The translations under genes and the position numbers were made by a program. The notes beneath the pieces are model-generated. The model did no database searches and was not told the origin of the DNA. It was given only the letters and a program-made list of their open reading frames with translations. Below are positions 9,757 to 18,722 of a DNA stretch of 64,000 nt, in pieces. Numbering within the stretch: the stretch's first letter is position 1; each line of letters begins with the position of its first letter. The DNA is from Bacteroidota bacterium (GTDB lineage: Bacteria; Bacteroidota; Rhodothermia; Rhodothermales; Bin80), in the NCBI GenBank assembly GCA_026708685.1, contig JAPOUL010000117.1, forward strand, positions 62,001-126,000. Direction: 5' to 3'.

Positions 9757-11718
9757 ATGTCTTCAAGTATGAATTTATCTGCACTCTATCCGCCAGCATC
9801 TGAATTTTCTGCGAATGCCCATGTTTCTTCATGGGAGGGATATCTGGCCAAGTATCAGGAATCCATTAAAAATCCCGCGGAGTTCTGGAGTTCTATCGCT
9901 CAAGAGCGGATCCATTGGTTTGAGCCATTCACCAACGTACGTAATGTATCCTATGTTTCCTCCAATGTCAGTATTCGTTGGTTTGAAGATGGATGTTTAA
10001 ATGCATCCTATAATTGCTTGGACCGTCATCTTGATGATCGGGGCGACCAGACGGCATTGATATGGGAGCCCGATGATCCCGATGAACTAGCACGACATAT
10101 TACCTATCGTGAACTTCATGCCGAGGTATGTCAGCTCAGTAATGTGCTCCTTTCATTAGGTGTTGAGAGAGGAGATCGGGTTACGATTTACATGCCAATG
10201 ATTCCAGAGGCGGCGATGGCCATGTTAGCCTGTAGTAGAATTGGAGCCGTTCACTCCGTGGTATTTGCAGGGTTTTCCCCAGAGTCGCTTTCGAATCGAA
10301 TACTAGATTGTGACTCTACTTTCGTTATCACTGCAGATGAAGGGTTAAGAGGTGGAAAACCAGTCCCTCTCAAACGAAATGTTGACGAAGCCCTCAAAAC
10401 CTGCCCAGATGTTGAATCCGTCCTCGTTGTCCAACGAACGGGAAATGACATTCCATGGAATTCACATCGCGACCGATGGTACCATGACCTTGTTCCATCC
10501 CAGAGTCCAGAGTGTACAGCGGTCTCCATGAATGCCGAAGATCCTTTGTTTATTTTGTACACATCTGGCTCTACTGGCAAACCGAAGGGGCTTTTGCACA
10601 CCACAGGGGGGTATCTGGTCTATACGTCACTAACGCATGAAATCGTCTTTGATTATCATCAGGGTGACATTTTCTGGTGTACGGCCGATGTAGGTTGGAT
10701 TACCGGTCATTCGTACATCGTATACGGTCCACTTCTCAACGGTGCTACTCAGATATTTTTTGAAGGAGTTCCTACTTATCCAGATCCATCCCGATTCTGG
10801 CGAGTTGTAGATAAATATCAGGTGAATCAATTCTATACAGCCCCGACTGCTATTCGTGCTTTGATGAGCAAGGGGGACTCCTATGTCAACCAAACCAGTC
10901 GCTCATCTTTGCGTCTACTGGGATCCGTTGGTGAACCCATCAATCCAGAGGCCTGGCGCTGGTATCATGAGGTTGTTGGCAATCGTCGTTGTCCAATTGT
11001 AGACACTTGGTGGCAAACCGAGACGGGTGGAATCCTCATCACCCCTCTTCCAGGGGCAATTGCCACCAAGCCAGGATCAGCTACCGTCCCCTTTTTCGGG
11101 ATCCAGCCGGAAATTCTTGATCATTCAGGAACGCCTCTCAACGGTGAAGCAGAAGGGGTTCTGGCGATCCGTGATTCATGGCCAGGTCAGGCACGTACGG
11201 TATTCAGAGATCATGAGCGTTTTGTGAAGACCTACTTCTCAGATTTTGAAGGCAAGTATTTCACGGGGGATGGGTGCCGACGGGACTCCGATGGATACTA
11301 TTGGATAACCGGCCGCGTTGATGATGTCTTGAATGTGAGTGGTCACCGTATGGGAACTGCAGAGATTGAGAGTTCACTCGTCGCTCATCGCTCGGTCGCT
11401 GAGGCTGCTGTTGTAGGATTTCCGCATTCTATCAAAGGGCAGGGAATCTATGCTTACGTGACGCTCAATGCCCGTGAGCAACCATCCGATGAACTTCTCA
11501 ATGAGTTAGTCCAACATGTACGTACACAGATCGGTCCGATCGCCAAACCAGATTTCATCCAGTTCTCTGAGTCACTTCCGAAGACCAGAAGTGGCAAGAT
11601 CATGAGGCGAATTCTGAGGAAGATTGCTGAAAACGACTACCAGCAATTGGGGGATACATCTACACTTGCTGACCCGTCGGTTGTAGATTCTCTCATTCAA
11701 AACCGTCAGAATTGCTAA
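9757..11718 (+). CDS. acs: Acetyl-CoA synthetase (AMP-forming)
   Basis: 653 residues from the ATG at 9757 ([13 protein letters not shown]); an in-frame TTG lies at 9733. The length matches bacterial Acs (about 650). The order of AMP-forming acyl-CoA synthetase motifs is complete: P-loop-like [19 protein letters not shown], the acetate-pocket region [27 protein letters not shown] and [19 protein letters not shown]. The C-terminal [13 protein letters not shown] carries the catalytic lysine usually controlled by acetylation. It converts acetate, ATP and CoA to acetyl-CoA for the TCA cycle. The stop overlaps the end of the convergent kinase gene by 26 bases, so the two mRNAs are antisense at their 3' ends. 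Confidence 0.95.
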   Translation: MSSSMNLSALYPPASEFSANAHVSSWEGYLAKYQESIKNPAEFWSSIAQERIHWFEPFTNVRNVSYVSSNVSIRWFEDGCLNASYNCLDRHLDDRGDQTALIWEPDDPDELARHITYRELHAEVCQLSNVLLSLGVERGDRVTIYMPMIPEAAMAMLACSRIGAVHSVVFAGFSPESLSNRILDCDSTFVITADEGLRGGKPVPLKRNVDEALKTCPDVESVLVVQRTGNDIPWNSHRDRWYHDLVPSQSPECTAVSMNAEDPLFILYTSGSTGKPKGLLHTTGGYLVYTSLTHEIVFDYHQGDIFWCTADVGWITGHSYIVYGPLLNGATQIFFEGVPTYPDPSRFWRVVDKYQVNQFYTAPTAIRALMSKGDSYVNQTSRSSLRLLGSVGEPINPEAWRWYHEVVGNRRCPIVDTWWQTETGGILITPLPGAIATKPGSATVPFFGIQPEILDHSGTPLNGEAEGVLAIRDSWPGQARTVFRDHERFVKTYFSDFEGKYFTGDGCRRDSDGYYWITGRVDDVLNVSGHRMGTAEIESSLVAHRSVAEAAVVGFPHSIKGQGIYAYVTLNAREQPSDELLNELVQHVRTQIGPIAKPDFIQFSESLPKTRSGKIMRRILRKIAENDYQQLGDTSTLADPSVVDSLIQNRQNC

Positions 11719-12631
11719 AGCGATTCAACGCGATTTGAGCTGCTCCCTCGGCTGGGGTATAGTGTGGATCAGTATACGATGCTTCAGTCCAGATGTGTGT
11801 CACAGCATCACATAAATGATTTAGATAGTATTCGTTATTAGAAAGCCCGCCGATCACCGTAAACACTGGGTTTAGGTCTGGATGTTTTTTAAGAATCCAT
11901 GTGAGTTGATTGGCTAACATTTTCGTTTCCTGCTCAACAATGCTGGTTGCAATTGCATCCCCTTGCACGGCAGCATTCAAGACATGCACAACAAAGTCCT
12001 GATATCTCCAATCGGGCTGGGATATCTTGGATAAGAGTGAATGTCGGTCTGTGATTCCTATTTGTTTTTCTGCTATTTCACCGAGTCTGGTGTATGGTCC
12101 TCCGTCAATCTGATGGGCAATGGCAGCCATGCCACGTTGACCAATGGAATATCCACTACCTTCATCGCCAATGGAATATCCCCAGCCCCCAACATGAACC
12201 ATGTCGGAAAGGGAGGGTCCTGTCCGTGCGAGAACTCCACTTCCAGTTCCTGCAATAAATACAAGACCTCTTCCCCCTGAAAGTGCTCCATGAAGTGCGA
12301 TCAGCCCATCATTGGAAACACTAATCTTACAGATGTTACCAGCATCGGTAAGGCGATTGATTTGCTCTTCAAAGCCCCTGAGACCGTTAACGGATCCTAC
12401 ACCTGCAATTCCAGCGTGAATTCCACAAAGTGTTCCAGATGGGATTTTGCCGTATCCTTCGTTGATCAGCCTTGATACAATCATTGCCGCGTGCTTTTTA
12501 CCATCTCGGAATACGTTTGCAGGCCCCCCAAAGAGCCGAAAACTAGTTTTTTTTTCTTTTGACTGGGCATAGAGACGAGTTTGAGTTCCTCCCGCATCAA
12601 TCCCAAAAAACCATCTATTCAAATCAGTCAT
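11693..12631 (-). CDS. BadF/BadG/BcrA/BcrD-type ATPase, probable N-acetylhexosamine kinase
   Basis: 312 residues with an ASKHA fold. Phosphate-1 motif [14 protein letters not shown] is at the N-terminus, with [11 protein letters not shown], the adenosine/phosphate loop VFIAGTGSG and [17 protein letters not shown], as in N-acetylglucosamine kinases of this family. The likely reaction is ATP-dependent phosphorylation of an amino sugar in the cytoplasm. The family also includes activators of dehydratases, but the single-domain length and the [10 protein letters not shown] segment favour a sugar kinase. Its ATG overlaps the last 8 bases of the upstream penicillin-acylase-like gene, so they are probably translated together. 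Its 3' end overlaps acs in antisense. Confidence 0.8.
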   Translation of the reverse strand: MTDLNRWFFGIDAGGTQTRLYAQSKEKKTSFRLFGGPANVFRDGKKHAAMIVSRLINEGYGKIPSGTLCGIHAGIAGVGSVNGLRGFEEQINRLTDAGNICKISVSNDGLIALHGALSGGRGLVFIAGTGSGVLARTGPSLSDMVHVGGWGYSIGDEGSGYSIGQRGMAAIAHQIDGGPYTRLGEIAEKQIGITDRHSLLSKISQPDWRYQDFVVHVLNAAVQGDAIATSIVEQETKMLANQLTWILKKHPDLNPVFTVIGGLSNNEYYLNHLCDAVTHIWTEASYTDPHYTPAEGAAQIALNRFSNSDGFE

Positions 12632-14540
12632 CTTCTATTGGTGTAAAGGAGCTAGATTTTAAATGTGATGTAGGAAGTTGAAACACAGCATTTCCACGAC
12701 GATCCGAGATGTATCGCCCCAATGGTTGACGTAGATTCAGGTCCCTTCTGCGAACAAAAAAAGAATTGTCTTGTGCAATCCATGCCCATGATTCCCAAGT
12801 AACTGGAGAGTGAACAGCTGGGTGTCCACCCCATATCATGGTTGATTCATGCCCTATCATTGGAGAGATCAGTGGGGCTAGTATCTTGCTATCTGTAGGT
12901 TTACGATACGTAAAGTAGGTCGTATCAGCATAGACGCGTTCCCAGCGCCATTGACTTACATCTGTTCCAAATCGTACAGATAAATCGTCTACGGCCTTAT
13001 ATAGTCCTGTGACAGATTTTGTTTCTTCTACATTCATCCATTCATTGTAGATCGTAGCTCCAATACTTTGTTCTTCAAAGCGATGATTCCAATTTCTTAA
13101 ATAACTCAGTGCAATTAGGACTTTTTCTGATAGGGGTTCAGGAAATTCCAGAGAATCCAGAATGGGAGGAAGTGTCATGGATGCCGAGATACTGTGCGTG
13201 TTGGTTATCCAAACCAGTGGATCAAATAGATCAATATCGATGGAGTCAAGGAAGGTAGCCGCGTGCATCGCTAACGAATCGTTACTCACAAGAAGACCAC
13301 CTCTGCTGTTTGTATGAATCCATTCAGGCATTCCTAATATGGACCAGGAAGTCTGTGGTATCAGGCGGGGGATCTGACGGGGCGTGGCTCCAAATTCGGG
13401 TGCTCCCAATGAGAATAAAGACGTATCCTTTGGGACGAAAATGCCGTCGCCTCGCCAAATTTCAAACGATGTAGGTTCATGATGGAACAAAGAAAACCAA
13501 GCAATGGAATCTCTGTCGGTAGAAAACCCGTTCCAGTATAATTCTAATTCTGATTCTGGTGTACTGAATGTACTATCTGTGCGCCAGTAGGTGACAAGTT
13601 CTTCACGATCAGGAAAATTCAATCGATACATAGTCGTTGAATCAGAATGAGACGCTTTCAGAGATTTAGGGGAATTCAGGAGAATGGCCCAACCATGGGT
13701 ATTGGTAATGCCAGAAATGAAATACGGTGTTCCCAGAAGAGATGCCCCCTGCAAATGTAGATCATTGGCGACATCAAGTGTAACCTCTTGATAGGCAGGC
13801 AATACGCTACGACCCAGGACATGTCTCTGATAAAAGAGTGGTCCCCGGGTGGAAGACATGACCCATGCACTGCTGTGTTCAAGTCCGCTAATGTGTAAGA
13901 CCGATTGAAGTAGATGAGCACCTGAACAAATGGAATGGCCAAGATCACAGATAACGTTGACCGGGCTACTCAACCATGCAATCAGAAGTTCAATCGCTAA
14001 AGAGTGCCAGGTTTCCCATGGATCGGGCTGGATGTCTTGTAGGAAAAACTCATGCATTTGATCGGATTCATTCCATGCATGCTCAATTCCTTGGCCGAAT
14101 GCTTTCATGAGTGCTACATGATCTTCATTGAGTTCAACCAAAGACCTCTGTGCAATATCTGAAAATCCCAATTGACGAACGAGGCGATCGGCCTCAACCA
14201 TTTCTGACCCGTACCAATCCGTGAGTTTTCCAAGTGCGGCCTGTCTCCACAAAGCAATGGTCCATCCATTGAGTTGGCCTTGAACATAGCCTAGTCCAAA
14301 CAATCCATCGGACAGAGACTGGGCACGAATTTCAGCGGTATTATACGCGTTCCATCGAATCTCAATGTCTGCATCAAGTGTTTCGACAACCATATTTTCT
14401 GGCAGTCTGGACTCCCAGTTATATGCGATATGCCAAATTCCTATCATTCCCAGCAACAAAACAAGTGCTCCAAGGAGTGCATAGGATGTCAAATTTGTGC
14501 TGTTCATGCCAAATTGATGTAGAACGGATCCATTCACCAT
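12624..14540 (-). CDS. Penicillin-acylase (peptidase S45) family Ntn-hydrolase, divergent
   Basis: 638 residues with one N-terminal membrane segment (about 20-40) that would anchor or export it. The alpha-chain-like GLFGLGYVQGQLNGWTIALW and DRLVRQLGF match the S45 start (GYVQAQDR, R-x-x-G). The autoproteolytic junction and nucleophile are probably H222/S223 in EHSSAWVMSS, equivalent to the usual G-SNNWVV. The later GASLLGTPYFISGITN resembles the G-x-x-x-P-G-x-P segment, but the oxyanion asparagine is displaced (Thr279, Asn280). The family hydrolyses amides: penicillins, acyl-homoserine lactones, other N-acyl compounds. Substrate unknown. The 8-base overlap with the sugar-kinase gene hints at an N-acylated sugar or cell-wall fragment. 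It is divergent from the protease gene, with 56 bases between starts. Confidence 0.78.
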   Translation of the reverse strand: MVNGSVLHQFGMNSTNLTSYALLGALVLLLGMIGIWHIAYNWESRLPENMVVETLDADIEIRWNAYNTAEIRAQSLSDGLFGLGYVQGQLNGWTIALWRQAALGKLTDWYGSEMVEADRLVRQLGFSDIAQRSLVELNEDHVALMKAFGQGIEHAWNESDQMHEFFLQDIQPDPWETWHSLAIELLIAWLSSPVNVICDLGHSICSGAHLLQSVLHISGLEHSSAWVMSSTRGPLFYQRHVLGRSVLPAYQEVTLDVANDLHLQGASLLGTPYFISGITNTHGWAILLNSPKSLKASHSDSTTMYRLNFPDREELVTYWRTDSTFSTPESELELYWNGFSTDRDSIAWFSLFHHEPTSFEIWRGDGIFVPKDTSLFSLGAPEFGATPRQIPRLIPQTSWSILGMPEWIHTNSRGGLLVSNDSLAMHAATFLDSIDIDLFDPLVWITNTHSISASMTLPPILDSLEFPEPLSEKVLIALSYLRNWNHRFEEQSIGATIYNEWMNVEETKSVTGLYKAVDDLSVRFGTDVSQWRWERVYADTTYFTYRKPTDSKILAPLISPMIGHESTMIWGGHPAVHSPVTWESWAWIAQDNSFFVRRRDLNLRQPLGRYISDRRGNAVFQLPTSHLKSSSFTPIEDD

Positions 14541-14596
14541 TATAATGGTTTCATGGGTTATTCGTTTCTTCTATCCATCGGTAATTTTGATTCTTC

Positions 14597-16237
14597 ATGA
14601 TTATGCGTACGAAAATACTACTTGGTGTTCTCATCTTGGTTGCAGGAGTTCTTTTGGGTATGCGACTTGAATCAGCTCTGCCTGATGACACAAGAGATGC
14701 CCTACAGAAACTGGAACAAGCCTTCCTGCTCATCCATCAGCGTTACGTAGAGGATGTAGATTCTGGCGATCTTGCAGAGAATGCTCTTGAGGGAATGCTG
14801 GACGAACTGGATCCGCATTCAGCATATATTGATGCGGAAACGATGCGTCGGGTAGAGGAGGATTTTAGCGGTGGATTTGAAGGTATTGGTATTTCCTTTG
14901 AGTTTGTACCTGGCGATGATGGTCAGGATACCCTCACCGTCTTGAGTGTGATTCCTGGAGGCCCGAGTGAAAAGGTAGGACTTCATTCAGGCGATCGAAT
15001 CATTGAGGTGGATCAGGAAAGTACGATTGGATACAGTAGCATTGATGTACAGCGAACGCTGAAAGGTCCCCGTGGCACAACCGTCAATATCGTTGTACTA
15101 CGGCCGGGATATTCTGCCCCCATTGACTTTTCCATCGTTCGTGATCGGATTCCGCTTCATACGGTTGATGTAGCCTACATGATTGATGATGTCACGGGGT
15201 TCATTAAGGTAAACCGATTTGCGGGCACCACCCACAGGGAATTCAGAGAAGCCGTTGAGAAGCTCCAGGCACTGGGCATGCAGCGTCTGATGCTGGATCT
15301 GCGAGGAAATTCAGGGGGATATATGGAAATGGCGGTTCAGTTATCGGATGAATTTTTGCCCGAGAATGCTATCATTGTTTCGCAGAAGGGGCGGATTCGA
15401 GAGGCGAATCATTCATTCTCAAGCACTTCAAACGGTCTGTTAGAACAGGAACCTATTATTGTGTTGGTCAATGAATCTTCTGCATCTGCAAGCGAAATTG
15501 TAGCAGGAGCATTGCAAGATCATGACCGCGGGTTGATTGTGGGCCGACGTACGTTTGGGAAGGGGCTTGTTCAGCAACAGCACCTCTTGCCCGATGGCAG
15601 TGCGATGCGGGTCACTATTGCCCGCTACTATACTCCTTCTGGACGATTGATTCAAACTCCCTATGAGGATGGTCATCGAGAGGATTATTACAACTCCAAG
15701 CAGGAATTACACTCAAACTCGGCCCTTTTGAGTGCTGAGCAAATTCTTCAAAGCATTCCTGATTCACTGCTCTATGAAACCGCTGGTGGACGCGTTGTCC
15801 TGGGTGGAGGCGGAATTCTTCCCGACTATATTGTTGACTTAGATTCCGCATCCCTGTTTTTGCGCGAGATTTTCTCAAAAGATATTGCGAATACCTACGC
15901 TCGCATGTGGTATGATAGGGAAGGGGAATCACTGACACAGCAGTGGCAGGATCAGCGGGAAGAATTTTTTGAATCCTTTGAGGTTGATGATACTGAATTT
16001 CAGGGCTTTTTGGATTATGCTCAAGTGCGTGGGATCCAATTCGGATCCGAAGAGGGAGCATTTGACACCGATGATGTTGATTCGGACAAGTCATATCTGA
16101 AAGCACGCATCAAGGCAAGATTAGCTGTACGGCTGTTTGATCTTGAAGCTTTTTACCCGATTATGCATCCTGAAGACCAAACTCTGCAGGCTGCGCTTCA
16201 ATTGTGGGACAAAGCAAAAATTCTTGCTGAGAAATAA
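14597..16237 (+). CDS. S41-family carboxy-terminal processing protease (CtpA-like)
   Basis: 546 residues. An N-terminal signal anchor (about 4-24, ILLGVLILVAGVLLGMRL) is followed by a helical segment, a PDZ domain at about 90-180 (GIGISFEF through VGLHSGDRIIEVDQ) and the S41 catalytic domain with LDLRGNSGGYMEMAV. The nucleophile region is SSASASEIVAGALQDHD (about 294-310) and the lysine motif RTFGKGLVQQ follows. The extra C-terminal about 150 residues are usual in Bacteroidota homologues. It is a periplasmic serine/lysine protease that trims C-termini of envelope proteins or degrades misfolded ones. A TAATTTTG box lies 7 bases before the ATG without a clear upstream partner. Family certain, substrates unknown. 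Confidence 0.92.
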   Translation: MIMRTKILLGVLILVAGVLLGMRLESALPDDTRDALQKLEQAFLLIHQRYVEDVDSGDLAENALEGMLDELDPHSAYIDAETMRRVEEDFSGGFEGIGISFEFVPGDDGQDTLTVLSVIPGGPSEKVGLHSGDRIIEVDQESTIGYSSIDVQRTLKGPRGTTVNIVVLRPGYSAPIDFSIVRDRIPLHTVDVAYMIDDVTGFIKVNRFAGTTHREFREAVEKLQALGMQRLMLDLRGNSGGYMEMAVQLSDEFLPENAIIVSQKGRIREANHSFSSTSNGLLEQEPIIVLVNESSASASEIVAGALQDHDRGLIVGRRTFGKGLVQQQHLLPDGSAMRVTIARYYTPSGRLIQTPYEDGHREDYYNSKQELHSNSALLSAEQILQSIPDSLLYETAGGRVVLGGGGILPDYIVDLDSASLFLREIFSKDIANTYARMWYDREGESLTQQWQDQREEFFESFEVDDTEFQGFLDYAQVRGIQFGSEEGAFDTDDVDSDKSYLKARIKARLAVRLFDLEAFYPIMHPEDQTLQAALQLWDKAKILAEK

Positions 16238-16302
16238 CGTATATTGTTATTCAAGAAAAAAACATTAAATTATAGTCCAAAGTCACTAACGATGGTTGAC
16301 TG

Positions 16303-16334
16303 TTTGGTTGGATCATCATTGATTAGTATATTTG
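16303..16334 (+). promoter_or_regulatory. Bacteroidota-type promoter for the exbB operon
   Basis: TTTG at 16303-16306, then exactly 20 bases, then TATATTTG at 16327-16334. This matches the -33/-7 consensus of the Bacteroidota primary sigma factor (TTTG, spacer 19-21, TANNTTTG). Transcription would begin near 16341, about 50 bases before the exbB ATG, and a good ribosome site (GGAGGA, 16379-16384) follows. Confidence 0.75.
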
Positions 16335-16391
16335 GGTTTGTTTACAACTCTTAATCTTTAATCTTCATTAAATTATCTGGAGGACTTGTCC

Positions 16392-17078
16392 ATGAAGTTT
16401 TTCGCGAATGTCATGCAGGCACAGGATGCTGTTGCTGATGGCGGCGGCACGATCAATCTGCTCGTCAATTATTTCAATCAGGGAGGTGAGTTTATGTGGC
16501 CTGTACTGATTATTCTTATTGTTGGCTTAGCCATCGCATTTGAACGCGTCATTCAACTGATTTTAGCTGATGTGAATACGCGTAAGTTTATCGTCAAAGT
16601 GAAAGAGGCCTTAGAAGCGGGAGGCACTTCTGCCGCCGAAGAGGTCTGTGCAGCGACTCGCGGCCCCGTTTCGGCTGTGTTTCAAGCTGGCTTGATGCGA
16701 TCTAGCGAGGGCATTGAGGCGGTTGAAAAGGCCGTTGTTGCCTATGGATCCATTGAAATGAGTTTCTTGGAAAGGGGATTGGTCTGGCTCTCCCTGTTCA
16801 TTGCACTCGCCCCAATGTTTGGGTTCCTGGGAACGGTCATTGGTATGGTCGCCGCATTTGATGCGATTGAAGCAGCTGGTGATATTTCCCCAAGTCTTGT
16901 TGCACGCGGGATCAAGATTGCTCTATTGACGACCGTTTTCGGTTTGATTGTGGCAATTATTCTTCAGTTCTTCTACAATTATGCTGTCTCCAAAATCGAT
17001 CGCATTGTTGTAGAGATGGAGGAAGCATCCATTGAACTGATTGATTCTCTGGTCATGAAAGAGTCGGATTCATCTTAA
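16392..17078 (+). CDS. exbB: MotA/TolQ/ExbB proton-channel family protein
   Basis: 228 residues from the ATG at 16392, chosen over a TTG six bases upstream because GGAGGA at 16379-16384 is ideally spaced. Three membrane segments: about 30-55 (FMWPVLIILIVGLAIAFERV) and a pair at about 132-165 and 175-200. The conserved ExbB/TolQ core GLVWLSLFIALAPMFGFLGT and TVIGMVAAFDAIEAAGDISP is present. It forms the pentameric inner-membrane channel that, with ExbD, harvests proton-motive force for TonB-type energy transduction. It is the first gene of a promoter-to-terminator operon with a small membrane protein and two ExbD-like proteins. The TolQ/AglQ alternatives share the fold; pairing with two ExbD genes in a genome rich in TonB receptors favours ExbB. 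Confidence 0.9.
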   Translation: MKFFANVMQAQDAVADGGGTINLLVNYFNQGGEFMWPVLIILIVGLAIAFERVIQLILADVNTRKFIVKVKEALEAGGTSAAEEVCAATRGPVSAVFQAGLMRSSEGIEAVEKAVVAYGSIEMSFLERGLVWLSLFIALAPMFGFLGTVIGMVAAFDAIEAAGDISPSLVARGIKIALLTTVFGLIVAIILQFFYNYAVSKIDRIVVEMEEASIELIDSLVMKESDSS

Positions 17079-17129
17079 TAGATGGACCTGTATATCTGGA
17101 ATCATCCTTTACATTAGACCAAGACTATA

Positions 17130-17396
17130 ATGATTCTCAACCTTGCTCTCTATACTGTTCTAGCACTCATTGGTATTTCCATACTGGTGATGATTACCTC
17201 TGGTGTGCGTAGCCTTATGTTTGGTAAGATCAAACTGATCTCCATTGCATTTATGGCGGTCCCGGTCGTTCTGTTTTTGATTCTCGGATTGGCCATGCCT
17301 ACATGGGCTGATGCTGGAATTATGACCATTGTCATCTCGCTTGCGCTGACGATGGTTGCACTCCTTGTTTCAGGAGTGAAAAACTTAATCTCATAG
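17130..17396 (+). CDS. Small three-helix membrane protein in the exbB-exbD operon
   Basis: 88 residues, almost entirely hydrophobic. Predicted membrane helices lie at about 4-25, 36-56 and 62-83, with two short basic loops (SGVRSLMFGKIKL and the tail SGVKNLIS). I do not recognise a named family. It lies 51 bases after exbB and about 190 bases before the first exbD, on the same strand inside the operon. The repeated pattern SGVRSLMF and SGVKNLIS after helices 1 and 3 suggests internal symmetry. A role as an accessory subunit of the proton-channel complex is inference from position only. Confidence 0.7.
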   Translation: MILNLALYTVLALIGISILVMITSGVRSLMFGKIKLISIAFMAVPVVLFLILGLAMPTWADAGIMTIVISLALTMVALLVSGVKNLIS

Positions 17397-17583
17397 GAGA
17401 ATACACGGCCTCTGTAATGCATGTGATCTGTGTTGTTGCAGAGTATGGTACATCTTGATCATTACATTCATGTCCATACTGTCCTGTACTCGTGCGAATT
17501 CCATTTGTGGGGTGCTGTGGTACCCTGTTGCAGTGGATCAAGCGACAGATCATCATCGTTTTTAACTTAAATTATCATTAGTG

Positions 17584-18144
17584 ATGAGTATACTTGCTAA
17601 GAAAAAGAAGCGGGAAGGTGCGGAGATTCCCACCTCCTCCATGGCAGATATTGCGTTCCTGCTTTTAATCTTCTTTTTGGTCACGACGACGATTGATGTG
17701 GATACTGGTATTGGGATGACCCTTCCACCAGAGCCTGATGAAACGACTCCGCCCCCTCCAGTGAGCGATCGTAATATGCTGAAGATTCTCATCAATGCTC
17801 AGGGGCAGGTGCTTCTTGAGGATTTGCCTTCAAGCGTGAGTATGATTCGCCAAGAAGTCATGATCCATGTCCAAAATAACGGGGCTGATCTTCGTTATTC
17901 GGACTCACCTTCCAAAGCAGTCGTGTCCATTAAGACCGACCGTCTAACCCCATATAATCTCTATATTCAGACTCTTGATGAAGTATGGATGGCATACTTT
18001 GAGATATGGGACATTGAGGCTCGTTCGTTGGGATATCCGAGCTATATTGAGTATCGTTCTGACTTGGAGTCGGGTCTAGAGAATGAGATTCGTGAAAAAT
18101 GGCCTGCTCAGGTCTCTCTTGCTGAACCAGATCCTGGAAACTGA
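17584..18144 (+). CDS. exbD: ExbD/TolR-family biopolymer transport protein (first copy)
   Basis: 186 residues from ATG 17584; a GTG precedes it directly. A short basic cytoplasmic start (LAKKKKREGAEIP) leads into the single membrane helix SMADIAFLLLIFFLVTTTID, which contains the conserved proton-carrying Asp. A proline-rich linker (EPDETTPPPPVS) and a periplasmic domain with the ExbD pattern MLKILINAQGQVLLEDLP follow. The periplasmic part is longer than in E. coli ExbD (141 aa), with a divergent insert. It works with ExbB to energise TonB. A gap of about 190 bases from the small membrane gene contains no other frame. The second exbD follows after 12 bases. Confidence 0.88.
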   Translation: MSILAKKKKREGAEIPTSSMADIAFLLLIFFLVTTTIDVDTGIGMTLPPEPDETTPPPPVSDRNMLKILINAQGQVLLEDLPSSVSMIRQEVMIHVQNNGADLRYSDSPSKAVVSIKTDRLTPYNLYIQTLDEVWMAYFEIWDIEARSLGYPSYIEYRSDLESGLENEIREKWPAQVSLAEPDPGN

Positions 18145-18156
18145 ATCTAAACTACC

Positions 18157-18609
18157 ATGGCACACTTTACTAAGAAATCTAAAGCGAAACCTGAGATTTC
18201 TACGGCCTCTCTACCTGATATTATTTTTATGCTCCTCATCTTTTTTATGGTGACGACCGTGTTGAGAGAGCAGGAAGTTCAGGTACGTACCATTTTGCCG
18301 GAGGCGGAAGCCCTCACGAAGATAGAGCAGAAGCGGTATGTTTCGTACGTATGGATGGGGCCTGAGAAACTTCCTGCCAACAGGGTGGGGGATACCAAGG
18401 TGCAGATTGATGATGCTGTCATTGAAGATCTGACCAACATTCGCTCCATCATGTATCGTAAGCTCAGTGAGCAGCCCCGACTGATTGTTTCGCTCAGAGT
18501 TGACGAGGAGTCAGAGATGGGGGTGGTCACCGATGTTCAGGGTGAGTTACGAAAGGCAGGAACGCTTCGAATCAGCTACTCCTCTCGCAGGGACATTTCA
18601 AATATCTAG
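18157..18609 (+). CDS. ExbD/TolR-family biopolymer transport protein (second copy)
   Basis: 150 residues. Basic N-terminus (TKKSKAKPEIS), then the membrane helix LPDIIFMLLIFFMVTTVLRE with the conserved Asp, then a compact periplasmic domain ending RKAGTLRISYSSRRDI. It is clearly a paralogue of the preceding gene, but the two periplasmic domains differ strongly, so the pair may form a heteromeric ExbD dimer. Two ExbD proteins per ExbB are common in Bacteroidota. The reading frame starts 12 bases after the first exbD stop, and the operon ends at a strong terminator 38 bases downstream. Confidence 0.88.
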   Translation: MAHFTKKSKAKPEISTASLPDIIFMLLIFFMVTTVLREQEVQVRTILPEAEALTKIEQKRYVSYVWMGPEKLPANRVGDTKVQIDDAVIEDLTNIRSIMYRKLSEQPRLIVSLRVDEESEMGVVTDVQGELRKAGTLRISYSSRRDISNI

Positions 18610-18646
18610 AAGTTTGTTCACATTCTCCGTGATTTCGTGAATGTGA

Positions 18647-18680
18647 GGGTAGCGGTGCACAGCACAGCTACCCTTTTTTT
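18647..18680 (+). terminator. Rho-independent terminator after the exb operon
   Basis: Perfect 7-bp stem GGGTAGC (18647-18653) / GCTACCC (18667-18673) with a 13-base loop and seven T residues (18674-18680). A second imperfect hairpin (CACATTC/GAATGTG) lies just upstream. It ends the exbB-exbD operon and isolates the isocitrate dehydrogenase gene. Confidence 0.85.
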
Positions 18681-18722
18681 GTAGACTACTGGTATCGTTC
18701 TAAACAATCTGGTTATCCATAG

